A DNA stretch of 64,000 bases from UBA5109 sp965661005 (GTDB lineage Bacteria; Pseudomonadota; Gammaproteobacteria; Pseudomonadales; Pseudohongiellaceae): assembly GCA_965661005.1 (NCBI GenBank), contig CBFICB010000006.1, positions 124,001-188,000 on the forward strand. Direction: 5' to 3'. Of this stretch, positions 9,239 through 17,882 are shown in pieces. Position 1 is the stretch's first letter. Every line of letters starts with the position of its first letter. The position numbers and the translations under genes were made by a program. The notes below the pieces were generated by a model that saw only the letters and a list, made by a program, of their open reading frames with translations, did not search any database and had not been told where the DNA came from.

Positions 9239-9273
9239 TGCTATAGCAATATTTCCTTGTAGATTGCTATAAT
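9239..9273 (+). promoter_or_regulatory. korAB promoter: extended -10 overlapped by inverted-repeat operator
   Basis: TGCTATAAT at 9265-9273 is an extended -10 (TGn plus perfect TATAAT). No good -35 is present, as is common with extended -10 promoters. A perfect 9-bp inverted repeat TATAGCAAT (9242-9250), 12 nt, ATTGCTATA (9263-9271) covers it, and the palindrome TGCTATAGCA (9239-9248) sits in the -35 region. This layout looks like a repressor operator; the regulator is unknown. Confidence 0.55.
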
Positions 9274-9403
9274 TCGCCACCTAATTTTCTAGCTACTTCT
9301 TTGATACCCTTCAAGGCATACAGACTTGTGTTGACGGACACATGCAAAAGTCTGAAAGAGCATGCTTGAACCAGCTTGGAAGAACACTGATTGAGATGTG
9401 AAT

Positions 9404-11242
9404 ATGGACGCTAAAACTGAGCAGCATCAGAATATTGTTGTAAGATTTGCCGGAGACTCCGGTGATGGTATGCAGTTGACTGGTACCAACTTTACTCTGG
9501 CTAATGCTTTACATGGCAATAACCTTTCCACTTTTCCCGATTTTCCGGCAGAAATTCGCGCACCAGTAGGTGCGACCTTTGGTGTATCAGCATTTCAGAT
9601 ATACTTTGGTTCAGAAGATGTCACCACCGCTGGCGATGAAGTAGAAGTTCTCGTTGCCATGAATCCGGCGGCCTTAATTACTAACCTAAAATACCTCGTC
9701 GAGGGCGGTCTGATCATTGTTGACACCGGCGCTTTCAATGATAAAAACCTTGCCAAGGCCAAATATAAAAGTAATCCACTGGAAGATGGGACATTGGAGG
9801 CTTATAAAGTTTTAGCAATAGATATTCATTCTCAGGTCATTACAGCTGTTGAAGAGTTTGGCCTAAGCCATAAAGTGGCCTTACGTTGTAAAAACATGTG
9901 GACGCTGGGGCTGGTTTTTTGGCTATTTGACCGTGAAAAGCAAAGTACAATAGATGGCCTGAAAGCCAAGTTTGCCAATAAACCGGACATTGCCAATGCC
10001 AATATAGCGGCCCTTAATGCCGGCAATGCCTATGGCGAAACAGCCGAGTTACCAAGCGGGATTGAAGTTTATAAAGTACCCAAAGCGGCTCAAGAGGCTG
10101 GCACCTATCGTAATATGGATGGCACTACCGCTCTGGCTTGGGGCTTGCTGGCAGGCGGTCAACTCGCCAATTTGGGCATATTATTTGCGTCATATCCAAT
10201 AACTCCGGCATCAAACCTTCTTCACACACTAGCTGCTCGTAAAGATTTTGATGTCATCACTTTTCAGGCGGAAGACGAAATAGCGGCTGTATGTGCCGCT
10301 ATTGGCGCATCTTTTGGTGGATCGCTCGGCGTCACCTCCAGTGCAGGCCCTGGTATTGCCCTCAAACAAGAGGCTATTTCCTTGGCTGTATCAGCAGAAC
10401 TGCCGCTGGTAGTTGTTAATACCCAACGTGGCGGCCCCTCAACAGGACTGCCAACCAAGACCGAACAATCCGACTTGTTGCAGGCAATCTATGGTCGCCA
10501 TGGTGACACCCCTCTGCCGGTGGTTGCTTCAAGTCACCCGGGTGACTGTTTTGACACCGCCATTGAGGCCGTCCGTTTGGCCACAAAATACATGACCCCA
10601 GTTATGCTGTTGTCCGATGGCTATATTGCGAATGCATCTGCACCCTGGTTAATTCCTGACTTTGACCAATATGAGCCTTTCCCGGTTAAATTTCATGATA
10701 AACCCGAAGGCTTTAAACCTTCACTGCGTGATGCTGAAACCTTGGCAAGAGTCTGGGCGAAACCGGGTACTGAAGGATTGGAACATCGCATCGGCGGAAT
10801 TGAGAAGAGTTATGATACAGGCGATATCAGTTATGACCCTGATAATCATCAGAAGATGACCGATACCCGTAAAGCCAAGATTGATAACATTGCCAACGAC
10901 ATTCCCTTGCAGCAAGTCCATCTGGGGAACAGAAACGCCAAGCTGGCAGTTGTAGGCTGGGGATCCACTTATGGCGCCATTCACCAGGCAGTAAAAAGAA
11001 GCCTTCGAGAAGGGCTTGATGTAGCGCACATCCATATACGCCATATGTGGCCTCTACCTGCTAACCTCAAAGATTTACTGGCAGGGTATGACAACATTCT
11101 GATCCCTGAGATGAATACTGGTCAACTGGTAAAAATAATCCGCTCAGAATTTCTGCTGGATGCAAAAGCGCTAAATAAAGTATCTGGACAACCTTTTAAA
11201 ATAAGCGAAATTGAGGATGCCATTAAATCAACACTAAGCTAG
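9404..11242 (+). CDS. korA: 2-oxoacid:acceptor oxidoreductase, alpha subunit (KorA, gamma-alpha fusion)
   Basis: Large subunit of a thiamine-diphosphate/iron-sulfur enzyme, most likely 2-oxoglutarate:ferredoxin oxidoreductase, which makes succinyl-CoA, CO2 and reduced ferredoxin. About 612 aa: an N-terminal gamma-type domain (VRFAGDSGDGMQLTG, residues ~10-25), then the alpha-type pyrimidine-binding domain with SYPITPASNLLHTL, FQAEDEIAAVCAAIGASFGG, SAGPGIALKQEA and RGGPSTGLPTKTEQSDL. The fused two-domain form and the length match KorA of aerobic bacteria such as mycobacteria. ATG 9404 was chosen; GTG at 9398, two codons upstream, is possible. It pairs with korB 58 nt downstream. No ferredoxin gene lies beside it. 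Confidence 0.88.
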   Translation: MDAKTEQHQNIVVRFAGDSGDGMQLTGTNFTLANALHGNNLSTFPDFPAEIRAPVGATFGVSAFQIYFGSEDVTTAGDEVEVLVAMNPAALITNLKYLVEGGLIIVDTGAFNDKNLAKAKYKSNPLEDGTLEAYKVLAIDIHSQVITAVEEFGLSHKVALRCKNMWTLGLVFWLFDREKQSTIDGLKAKFANKPDIANANIAALNAGNAYGETAELPSGIEVYKVPKAAQEAGTYRNMDGTTALAWGLLAGGQLANLGILFASYPITPASNLLHTLAARKDFDVITFQAEDEIAAVCAAIGASFGGSLGVTSSAGPGIALKQEAISLAVSAELPLVVVNTQRGGPSTGLPTKTEQSDLLQAIYGRHGDTPLPVVASSHPGDCFDTAIEAVRLATKYMTPVMLLSDGYIANASAPWLIPDFDQYEPFPVKFHDKPEGFKPSLRDAETLARVWAKPGTEGLEHRIGGIEKSYDTGDISYDPDNHQKMTDTRKAKIDNIANDIPLQQVHLGNRNAKLAVVGWGSTYGAIHQAVKRSLREGLDVAHIHIRHMWPLPANLKDLLAGYDNILIPEMNTGQLVKIIRSEFLLDAKALNKVSGQPFKISEIEDAIKSTLS

Positions 11243-11300
11243 TTTACGATCAACCCTGATATAGTTGGAATTAATTCAGATTAATGTATTGGAGATAGTA

Positions 11301-12317
11301 ATGAACCAGGCAGTCAATAAACTGACGATTAAAGACTACACCTCTGACCAGGAAGTTCGCTGGTGCCCTGGTTGTGGTGACTATGCCATTTTGAAAACCA
11401 TTCAAAAACTCATGCCTGAGTTTGATCGACCTAAAGAAAATCAGGTTTTTGTTTCTGGTATAGGCTGTTCTTCACGCTTCCCTTATTACATGAATACCTA
11501 TGGTTTTCATACCATTCATGGCCGTGCACCCTCTATAGCGACTGGCGTTAAATTGGCCAATCCGGAATTGGATGTATGGGTAATAACAGGTGACGGCGAC
11601 GCCTTGAGCATAGGGGGCAACCACACTATGCATGCCTTACGCCGCAACGTTAACCTAAACATACTTTTATTCAACAACGAAATTTACGGGCTCACTAAAG
11701 GTCAATATTCACCCACTTCAAAAGTTGGCACGCGGTCACCATCGACCCCGCAAGGTTCTATCGACTTGCCACTTTCACCCTGTGCTGTTGCATTAGGTTC
11801 AGGTGCTGCATTTGTCGCACGTTCAATTGATACCGAAATGAAACATCTGAGTGCTGTCATTAAAACCGCTCATGCACATGAAGGCGCATCCTTTGTCGAA
11901 ATATTGCAAAATTGCCCGATCTATAATGATGCCATTTTTGAAAACGTTAAAGACAAAAAAATCGCAGCTGATTTTCGTGTTGAAATTGAACACGGCCAAC
12001 CCCTAATCTTTGGCAAAGAAAAGAATAAAGGCATACGATTAAACAGGGAAACATTAGCTCTGGAGGTTGTCACTATCGGCGAGGACTGCCCATTAGAAGA
12101 GGTGCTGGTACATGATCAAACCAACCTTGCACTAGCGCAATTAATCGGCGCGATGGGTGGCGATGAGTTTCCCGTAGCGGTCGGTGTGATTTACCACAAC
12201 CCAAAACCTAGTTACGTTAATGATTTATTTATCCAGCGTGAACAATTACGCCAAGGCAAAGACCAGGGCAACCTGAATGCCTTATTAAGAAGCGGACATA
12301 CCTGGGAAGTTGCCTGA
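11301..12317 (+). CDS. korB: 2-oxoacid:acceptor oxidoreductase, beta subunit (KorB)
   Basis: Thiamine-diphosphate and Fe-S binding subunit partnering KorA, 338 aa. Visible motifs: VRWCPGCGDYAI near residue 25 and GIGCSSRFPYYMNTYGFH near 55, supplying cluster cysteines; the TPP/Mg motif GDGDALSIGGNH near 107; LFNNEIYGLTKGQYSPTS; and a later NCPIYND. Start ATG 11301 has GGAGA six bases upstream; an in-frame TTG farther up lacks support. Substrate (2-oxoglutarate versus pyruvate or another 2-oxoacid) is inferred from overall KorAB resemblance. Confidence 0.88.
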   Translation: MNQAVNKLTIKDYTSDQEVRWCPGCGDYAILKTIQKLMPEFDRPKENQVFVSGIGCSSRFPYYMNTYGFHTIHGRAPSIATGVKLANPELDVWVITGDGDALSIGGNHTMHALRRNVNLNILLFNNEIYGLTKGQYSPTSKVGTRSPSTPQGSIDLPLSPCAVALGSGAAFVARSIDTEMKHLSAVIKTAHAHEGASFVEILQNCPIYNDAIFENVKDKKIAADFRVEIEHGQPLIFGKEKNKGIRLNRETLALEVVTIGEDCPLEEVLVHDQTNLALAQLIGAMGGDEFPVAVGVIYHNPKPSYVNDLFIQREQLRQGKDQGNLNALLRSGHTWEVA

Positions 12318-12362
12318 GAAATTGCCATCAATATAAAGTTTAAAATAAAACCATTAATTTTA

Positions 12363-13727
12363 TTAGATTGCTGGAATTTCCATAAGCGAAGAAACAACCT
12401 GAAGGGAATATGCTCCGGTTTCTCCTTCAAAGTATGAAGTTACTTGAATTTCAAAAGTGCCAAATTCAGCAGCTTCAATCTCTAAAAAGCTGTTAGTTCC
12501 ACCCGCAAGACCATCATCATTGTCGAAAAATTCTCCCGATGGACTTTGAACAATTAAGTAAGTATCAAAATCTTCCGATTCCAGAGTTATCGTCAAAACC
12601 TGCCCAGGTAGAGCAACAACTTCAAAGCTATCCGTAAATTCACCAGAGGCACGAAATTCATCTCCAGACTCCAAACGACCAATTTCATCTAAACTGATCT
12701 CGCCTTCCAGTTCATCTGCGGTGTTTATTTCAAGCGTATAGTCACCCGTTTCTCCACTTGAATAACTTGTTACCATTACTTCATACGTACCGCTTACAGT
12801 TAAATCCAAAGATAGAAATGAACGTTCAGTATCACCTTCATAGTCATCATTTTCATACTCTTCACCATTAGGCGTAATGACTCTTAAATATGTATCAAAA
12901 TCGACGGAACGCAGCTCAAAAGTTGTTGTTTGATTAGCTGATCCTTCAAAAAAATAAGAATCCAGATACTCACCGGTCTCGCCATAAACCTCATCACCAA
13001 ATTCAAGAACACCTCTTTCAATTATGCCGGAATTTTCCCAGGTATCTCCGATGTAATAGATATCTCCTGTTGAATATAATGCGGTGCAATCCGTCGCATC
13101 ATGTAAGGCATCTTCGTCAAGCAAAGCGCTTGCTGATCCAGATCCTGCAAAACGTGGATCATCACATTCACCATCGTTAGCCCATCCGCTTAAATCATCA
13201 CCAAAATTTATATTCGCTAGACTCGGATTAAGCTCTTCTTCAAACTCATCCAAGTCGGGAATATTGCCCTCACCTACAAAATTTATACTGCCTTGATAAA
13301 GCAAGGTTCTGCAATCTGAAGCATCTGCTAAGACATCGCTGCCACCGCTAAAGGAACCTGCGCCCTCAAAGCGAGGATCGTCACATTCCTGATCATTCGG
13401 AAAAGAGCCTTCATCATTTCCAAAATCTATAGCCTGTATTGCAATATTTGCTGCTTCACTGGCTAAAAAAATAGAGCCTTCTTCAAATAAAGTCTCACAA
13501 TCACTTGCATCATTGGCACTGTCAAAAGATAGGATATTACCCATGCCAGGTCCTCGAAAACGCGAATCATTGCACTGGCCATTAGCGGCAAGCTCACTAC
13601 TATCATCACCAAAAAGTAAGGCATTTCTACCGCTATCAAAAGCAATAAAAAAAATGAGAAAAAAAAGTGCCAATAACAAAGCAATCGTTAAGTGCTGATA
13701 AACACGCGCAGTATTTGTTTCGCTCAT
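12363..13727 (-). CDS. Secreted protein with three Cys-paired CDDPRF repeats and two PPC domains
   Basis: 454 aa. One N-terminal hydrophobic helix (~12-30) serves as signal or anchor. Three repeats of ~50 aa follow (about residues 31-85, 91-150, 170-225), each with the pattern N-x-x-C-[ND]D-[PS]-RF-x-G, then DA-[ST]-DC and a hydrophobic end. The two cysteines per repeat suggest one disulfide each, and the acidic residues suggest Ca binding. Then come two pre-peptidase C-terminal (PPC) beta domains (~240-340 and ~350-450), with FDTYLRVITPNGEEYENDD and FDTYLIVQSPSGEFFDNDD as their cores. PPC domains usually sit on secreted hydrolases, but no enzymatic domain is present here. Function unknown; probably an exported or surface binding protein. 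Confidence 0.7.
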   Translation of the reverse strand: MSETNTARVYQHLTIALLLALFFLIFFIAFDSGRNALLFGDDSSELAANGQCNDSRFRGPGMGNILSFDSANDASDCETLFEEGSIFLASEAANIAIQAIDFGNDEGSFPNDQECDDPRFEGAGSFSGGSDVLADASDCRTLLYQGSINFVGEGNIPDLDEFEEELNPSLANINFGDDLSGWANDGECDDPRFAGSGSASALLDEDALHDATDCTALYSTGDIYYIGDTWENSGIIERGVLEFGDEVYGETGEYLDSYFFEGSANQTTTFELRSVDFDTYLRVITPNGEEYENDDYEGDTERSFLSLDLTVSGTYEVMVTSYSSGETGDYTLEINTADELEGEISLDEIGRLESGDEFRASGEFTDSFEVVALPGQVLTITLESEDFDTYLIVQSPSGEFFDNDDGLAGGTNSFLEIEAAEFGTFEIQVTSYFEGETGAYSLQVVSSLMEIPAI

Positions 13728-13798
13728 TTTATTGCCTCTTTCCAGATATTCCTGATGGTGAAATCCAGTTTGGTAGCAAATTACTTTAGAATTTAAAC

Positions 13799-15697
13799 TT
13801 AAGCGAGTTTGCTTACTATAGCGGATGTAATGCCTGTACTATCTAGGCCACATTCAGCTAGCATGAGTTCTGCTTTTCCATGATCCAGGAACTCGTCTGG
13901 CAATCCGAGATTTAATATTTCCAGATTGCTATTGGCTGTCTTACTATCAAGCGTGGCTAAATATTCATTCACGGCCGAACCTGCCCCACCCTTTATGACA
14001 TTCTCTTCAACAGTGACCAGAAGTTGATGGCTAGCCGCTAATTCTGAAATCAGTTTTTCATCAAGTGGTTTAACAAAACGCATATCAACTAAAGTTGCAT
14101 TTAATTCCTCTGCACTTTTACTTGCTGCTCTTAACAAAGTGCCAAAAGCCAGGATAGCAATTTTTTCACCTTGCCTTCTAATGACACCCTTCCCTAGATC
14201 CAGCAATTGCATGTGGGCATCCTGATCACAACCCATTGCCTTACCACGGGGATACCTTACAGCGGCAGGTCCGCTAAAGTGATACCCTGTGAACAGCATA
14301 TTTCTTGCTTCATTTTCGTCACTTGGGGTCATGACGATGATATTTGGAATGCAGCGTAAATAACTCAAGTCAAAACTTCCTGCATGGGTTGGGCCATCTT
14401 CTCCGACTAATCCCGCACGATCAATTGCAAACAGTATATCCAGGTTCTGTAGAGCAACATCATGTATTAACTGATCATAAGCGCGTTGCAAAAAAGTTGA
14501 ATAAATAGCAACAACCGGTTTTAAACCATCGCAAGCCATGCCGGCTGCAAAAGTGACTGCATGCTGCTCAGCAATTGCCACATCAAAAAATTGTTCAGGA
14601 AATTTTTTTTCAAATTCCCCCATGCCAGAACCCTCACCCATAGCAGGAGTGACTGCCATCAATTTGGGTTCAGTTGGAGCCATATCACAGAGCCAGTTGC
14701 CAAATATTTTTGAATAGCTTGGCGGAGCATTTTTATCCTCTTTTTTATCCTGAATGAGCTCTTCAGCAGATACCAGTTTATTGAGCGCATGCATGCCATA
14801 AGGATCTTCTTCTGCTGGCAAATAACCTTTACCTTTTTGAGTCACTACATGCAGGAGCAATGGTCCTCTTAAATTTTTAATATTATTTAAGATATTAACC
14901 AGCCCCTCCACATCATGACCATCAATCAAACCAAAATAATTAAACCCAAGCTCTTCAAAGATAGTCGCTGGTGATACCATTCCTTTCATGTATTCTTCAG
15001 CTCGGTGAGCTGCTTTCCAGGCCGGGGGCACCTTGGATAAAACCTTTTTAGAACCGGAACGTAAAAAGTTATACGGCTTACTTGCCCACATTCTGGCGAA
15101 ATAACTCGACAGGCCTCCAACATTTTTTGAGATAGACATATTATTGTCATTCAGAATAACGATAATATCGTCGTTCAATTCTCCCGAATGGTTTAACGCT
15201 TCGAAGGCCATACCTGCTGTCATGGCTCCATCACCAATAATCGCTACTACTTTACGCTCGCTTTCACTTTTCCTGGCTGCCATCATCATGCCTAGAGCTG
15301 CAGAAATAGATGTGCTGGAATGACCAACTCCGAATGTATCGTACTCACTTTCCCGACGGGTATTGAAAGCCGCTAAACCATCTTTCTGGCGCATACTCAG
15401 CATGCGTTCTCGCCTGCCTGTAAGAATTTTATGCGGATAACTTTGATGCCCGACGTCCCACACTAAACGATCTTCTGGTGTATTGAAGACATAGTGTAAA
15501 GCGATCGTTAATTCAACAACGCCCAAACCCGCACCAAAATGTCCGCCCGTTTTACCAACGCAATACAAAAGATAGGCTCTTAACTCTCCAGCTAATTCTT
15601 CCAGTTGATCTGGTTCTAACAGGCGCAAATCTGCTGGTGAATCTATGCTGTCCAGTAAAGCAGTTTGTGGTCGCTGTTGTGGAATTTCTTTGAACAT
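13799..15697 (-). CDS. dxs: 1-deoxy-D-xylulose-5-phosphate synthase
   Basis: First enzyme of the MEP isoprenoid pathway: pyruvate plus glyceraldehyde 3-phosphate to DXP, using thiamine diphosphate. 632 aa, family length. Motifs: [20 protein letters not shown] near residue 50, [17 protein letters not shown], the TPP site [18 protein letters not shown] with [10 protein letters not shown], and the transketolase-like [13 protein letters not shown] and [15 protein letters not shown]. Last gene of the xseB-ispA-dxs block, 42 nt after ispA, so it is probably cotranscribed and supplies C5 units to ispA. Confidence 0.97.
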   Translation of the reverse strand: MFKEIPQQRPQTALLDSIDSPADLRLLEPDQLEELAGELRAYLLYCVGKTGGHFGAGLGVVELTIALHYVFNTPEDRLVWDVGHQSYPHKILTGRRERMLSMRQKDGLAAFNTRRESEYDTFGVGHSSTSISAALGMMMAARKSESERKVVAIIGDGAMTAGMAFEALNHSGELNDDIIVILNDNNMSISKNVGGLSSYFARMWASKPYNFLRSGSKKVLSKVPPAWKAAHRAEEYMKGMVSPATIFEELGFNYFGLIDGHDVEGLVNILNNIKNLRGPLLLHVVTQKGKGYLPAEEDPYGMHALNKLVSAEELIQDKKEDKNAPPSYSKIFGNWLCDMAPTEPKLMAVTPAMGEGSGMGEFEKKFPEQFFDVAIAEQHAVTFAAGMACDGLKPVVAIYSTFLQRAYDQLIHDVALQNLDILFAIDRAGLVGEDGPTHAGSFDLSYLRCIPNIIVMTPSDENEARNMLFTGYHFSGPAAVRYPRGKAMGCDQDAHMQLLDLGKGVIRRQGEKIAILAFGTLLRAASKSAEELNATLVDMRFVKPLDEKLISELAASHQLLVTVEENVIKGGAGSAVNEYLATLDSKTANSNLEILNLGLPDEFLDHGKAELMLAECGLDSTGITSAIVSKLA

Positions 15698-15739
15698 AAT
15701 TTACTTTTAATCGTCTTCCCTAAATACCAATATATTTAT

Positions 15740-16627
15740 TTAATGCTTTCTTTGAACGATATACATCGCGATATCTCGTAAAGTTTGAGCATCTTTCCCA
15801 AAATCATCCAAAGCACTGACTGCTTCCTCACATAATGACTGAGCCTTCAGCCGGGCTCCATCAAGCCCCAATAAAACAGGATAGGTAATTTTTCCAAGCT
15901 CTTCGTCTTTTCCTTGTTGTTTGCCGAGTGTCTTTGTATCACTTTCGACATCTAAAATATCATCTTGCACTTGAAAAGCATGGCCAATCGCTTCCGCATA
16001 AATTGCTAAGTGCTCTAAACGGGTTTTATCTGCACTGCCAGTGCTTAAAGCTCCCAACTCGACACTGGCTTGAATCAAAGCACCTGTCTTAAGTGAATGT
16101 AAATTTGCCAATGATTCCTCATTTACCTTCTTGGATGATGCCTCTAAATCCAGGCTTTGTCCTGCAACCATACCTGTCGCCCCTATTGCTTTAGCTAATG
16201 TCGTCACCATTTGTAAACGTATTTCACTAGAGGCACTTATCTGACTAGAACTGGCCAGTAATTCAAATGCATAACTTTGCAAGGCATCACCTGCCAATAT
16301 CGCAGTTGCTTCATCAAATTTAATATGACAAGTTGCTACCCCTCGTCTTAAAGCGTCGTTATCCATTGAAGGCAGGTCGTCATGGATAAGAGAATAAGTA
16401 TGGACAAGTTCTACAGCACAGGCTGCTATATCGGCCATAGTAAAGTCAGATCCAAGTGCTTCTGCACCGGCGTAAGCTAATACCGGACGCAAGCGTTTAC
16501 CTCCATTCATAACCGCGTAGGTCATAGCGTTTTGTAAAACTGCCGAGCTAGATTGTGAAACCAATAGTGTAGAAAGCAGATCTACTACTCGACTTTTTCG
16601 CGTTGTTAGAATTTTTTCGATTTGCAT
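15740..16627 (-). CDS. ispA: Farnesyl diphosphate synthase (polyprenyl synthetase)
   Basis: Condenses IPP with DMAPP and GPP to farnesyl diphosphate for quinones and undecaprenol. 295 aa. The first aspartate-rich motif is DDLPSMDND near residue 85 and the second is QVQDDILDVESD near 230; GGKRLRPVL near 45 and LKTGALIQASVELGA are typical of the short-chain bacterial group. Flanked by xseB upstream (56 nt) and dxs downstream (42 nt), the usual proteobacterial trio. Confidence 0.95.
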   Translation of the reverse strand: MQIEKILTTRKSRVVDLLSTLLVSQSSSAVLQNAMTYAVMNGGKRLRPVLAYAGAEALGSDFTMADIAACAVELVHTYSLIHDDLPSMDNDALRRGVATCHIKFDEATAILAGDALQSYAFELLASSSQISASSEIRLQMVTTLAKAIGATGMVAGQSLDLEASSKKVNEESLANLHSLKTGALIQASVELGALSTGSADKTRLEHLAIYAEAIGHAFQVQDDILDVESDTKTLGKQQGKDEELGKITYPVLLGLDGARLKAQSLCEEAVSALDDFGKDAQTLRDIAMYIVQRKH

Positions 16628-16683
16628 GGATAACTTTAATGGCTTGTCTTTACTTTATATAAACAGTTGATGAAATCGACAGC

Positions 16684-16929
16684 CTAATCTTCTTCGGTAT
16701 CCAGATCGAAAGGCTCAGCCTCCGGAAGTTCGTTTTCCTGAGTGAGAATTTGAATGCGTTGCTCTGCCTTTTCCAGTGCAACTTGGCATTCTCTGGTTAG
16801 TTTAATACCATTTTCAAAAGCCTTTAGTGACTCTTCCAGACTTAAATCACCTTCTTCCAAGGCTTCTACAAGCTCTTCCAATTGCTCTATAGCATCTTCA
16901 AAATTGAATGCTGTTTTTTTTGTGGCCAT
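16684..16929 (-). CDS. xseB: Exodeoxyribonuclease VII small subunit
   Basis: Small subunit of the single-strand-specific exonuclease VII. 81 aa with the family signature [20 protein letters not shown] followed by [20 protein letters not shown] and a short acidic tail; two helices form the antiparallel coiled coil that binds XseA. The ATG is at 16929. First gene of the operon with ispA and dxs. Confidence 0.95.
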   Translation of the reverse strand: MATKKTAFNFEDAIEQLEELVEALEEGDLSLEESLKAFENGIKLTRECQVALEKAEQRIQILTQENELPEAEPFDLDTEED

Positions 16930-17142
16930 GATAGTTTAATCGTTAGTCAATTTTAAAATTTCAGGAAACCCTGACGAAAAGGAATTAGAGATCAATATAC
17001 CTTACAAATCAAGCTCATATCCATCTATGCTGGATAATCTTATGAATATTTAAAAATTCATTAGATTTACACAATTTCAGCCTAACTACATGGCACAATA
17101 ATAGACGTATTAGATACACACATGAAAGTTAACGCTATTAGT

Positions 17143-17216
17143 GGAAGCCTTAGAGTTAGTGACTTTCCTTACAGACTGCTGTTAAACTAACTCGCTTGGC
17201 ACTCTATGTGGCTTCC
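17143..17216 (+). ncRNA. Candidate structured leader or small RNA before cytochrome c'
   Basis: Nested complementary segments: GGAAGCC (17143-17149) with GGCTTCC (17210-17216), TAGAG (17151-17155) with CTCTA (17202-17206), TTAGT (17156-17160) with ACTAA (17186-17190). Together they fold into one long interrupted hairpin. An alternative pairing GAGTTAGT/ACTAACTC competes with the middle tier. This could be a 5' leader element or a small RNA; transcription is not shown by sequence alone. Confidence 0.35.
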
Positions 17217-17218
17217 AG

Positions 17219-17239
17219 ACAGGCAAAATATAAGCCTGT
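17219..17239 (+). other. Short hairpin in cytochrome c' leader
   Basis: ACAGGC, a 9-nt A/T loop, then GCCTGT. It directly follows the longer inverted repeat and has no T-run, so it is not a standard terminator. Confidence 0.4.
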
Positions 17240-17286
17240 AGTAATAAAACCGATTTTATTAACGTTTAACGAATGGGGATAACATT

Positions 17287-17754
17287 ATGAAACGTATAAT
17301 TCTTGTCAGCGCAGCTATCTTAAGCACGCTTATCTCTTTTAATACCTTAGCTCAACGTATGTCTCCTGAAGAGCAGGCTCAAGCTGCTGTAGAAAGCAGA
17401 CAAGCAGTATTTAAACTACTTGCTTTCAGCATGGGACCTCTCCAAGGAATGGCTCGTGGCGGTGATTTCGATGAAGCTGTTGCTGTTCAAGCTTTGGAGC
17501 GTATTCAAACTCTCGCACCAATGATCCCAGAATTATTTGCTAATGACACAACTGCTTACGATTTTGAGACTCGTGCCTTAAATGGTATCTGGAGCGATAT
17601 GGACGGTTTTGCTTCTGCTGCTATGGACTTATCTGCTGGCGCTGAAGCGGCAATGGGTATTATCACCTCAGAAGGTGCTGGTGGTGTTCGTCAAGCCATA
17701 CAACAAGTTGGTCCGACTTGTGGTGCTTGTCATGATGCCTACCGCGCTGAATAA
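17287..17754 (+). CDS. Cytochrome c' (periplasmic monoheme c-type cytochrome)
   Basis: 155 aa with a signal peptide (1-22, ending NTLA-Q) and a four-helix cytochrome c' pattern. The single heme attachment site CGACH is at the extreme C-terminus (145-149), the hallmark of the family. The N-terminal half includes AVESRQAVFKLLAFSMGPL, where the sixth ligand position is usually left open for NO or CO. Likely roles are NO binding or detoxification, or electron transfer. Transcribed alone; a strong terminator follows at 17774-17803. Confidence 0.85.
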   Translation: MKRIILVSAAILSTLISFNTLAQRMSPEEQAQAAVESRQAVFKLLAFSMGPLQGMARGGDFDEAVAVQALERIQTLAPMIPELFANDTTAYDFETRALNGIWSDMDGFASAAMDLSAGAEAAMGIITSEGAGGVRQAIQQVGPTCGACHDAYRAE

Positions 17755-17773
17755 TATTTAATAAATATTCGAC

Positions 17774-17803
17774 CAAAAAAAGGCAGCCTAGGCTGCCTTT
17801 TTT
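17774..17803 (+). terminator. Rho-independent terminator, probably bidirectional
   Basis: A7, GGCAGCC-TA-GGCTGCC, T7: a perfect GC stem flanked by A and T runs. It lies 20 nt after the cytochrome c' stop and between convergent genes, so it can serve both. Confidence 0.9.
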
Positions 17804-17882
17804 ATTGCTTGTCCATTAGCTAATCTTTTTTCAATAAAAAAATTATTATTTCTTCTGCTTAATCCTTCTGCAATGGACCTTC

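Larger units (their letters stand above)
16930..17286. other. Divergent intergenic region xseB / cytochrome c'
   Basis: 357 bases without a gene. The right half holds a multi-tier inverted repeat (17143-17216) and a second hairpin (17219-17239), both just upstream of the cytochrome c' ribosome site GGGGA (17275-17279). No confident -35/-10 pair was found. Confidence 0.5.

Noticed and set aside
10721..11044. Open minus-strand frame inside korA
   Set aside because: It is fully covered by the korA coding frame, which has clear family motifs; this is an antisense shadow.
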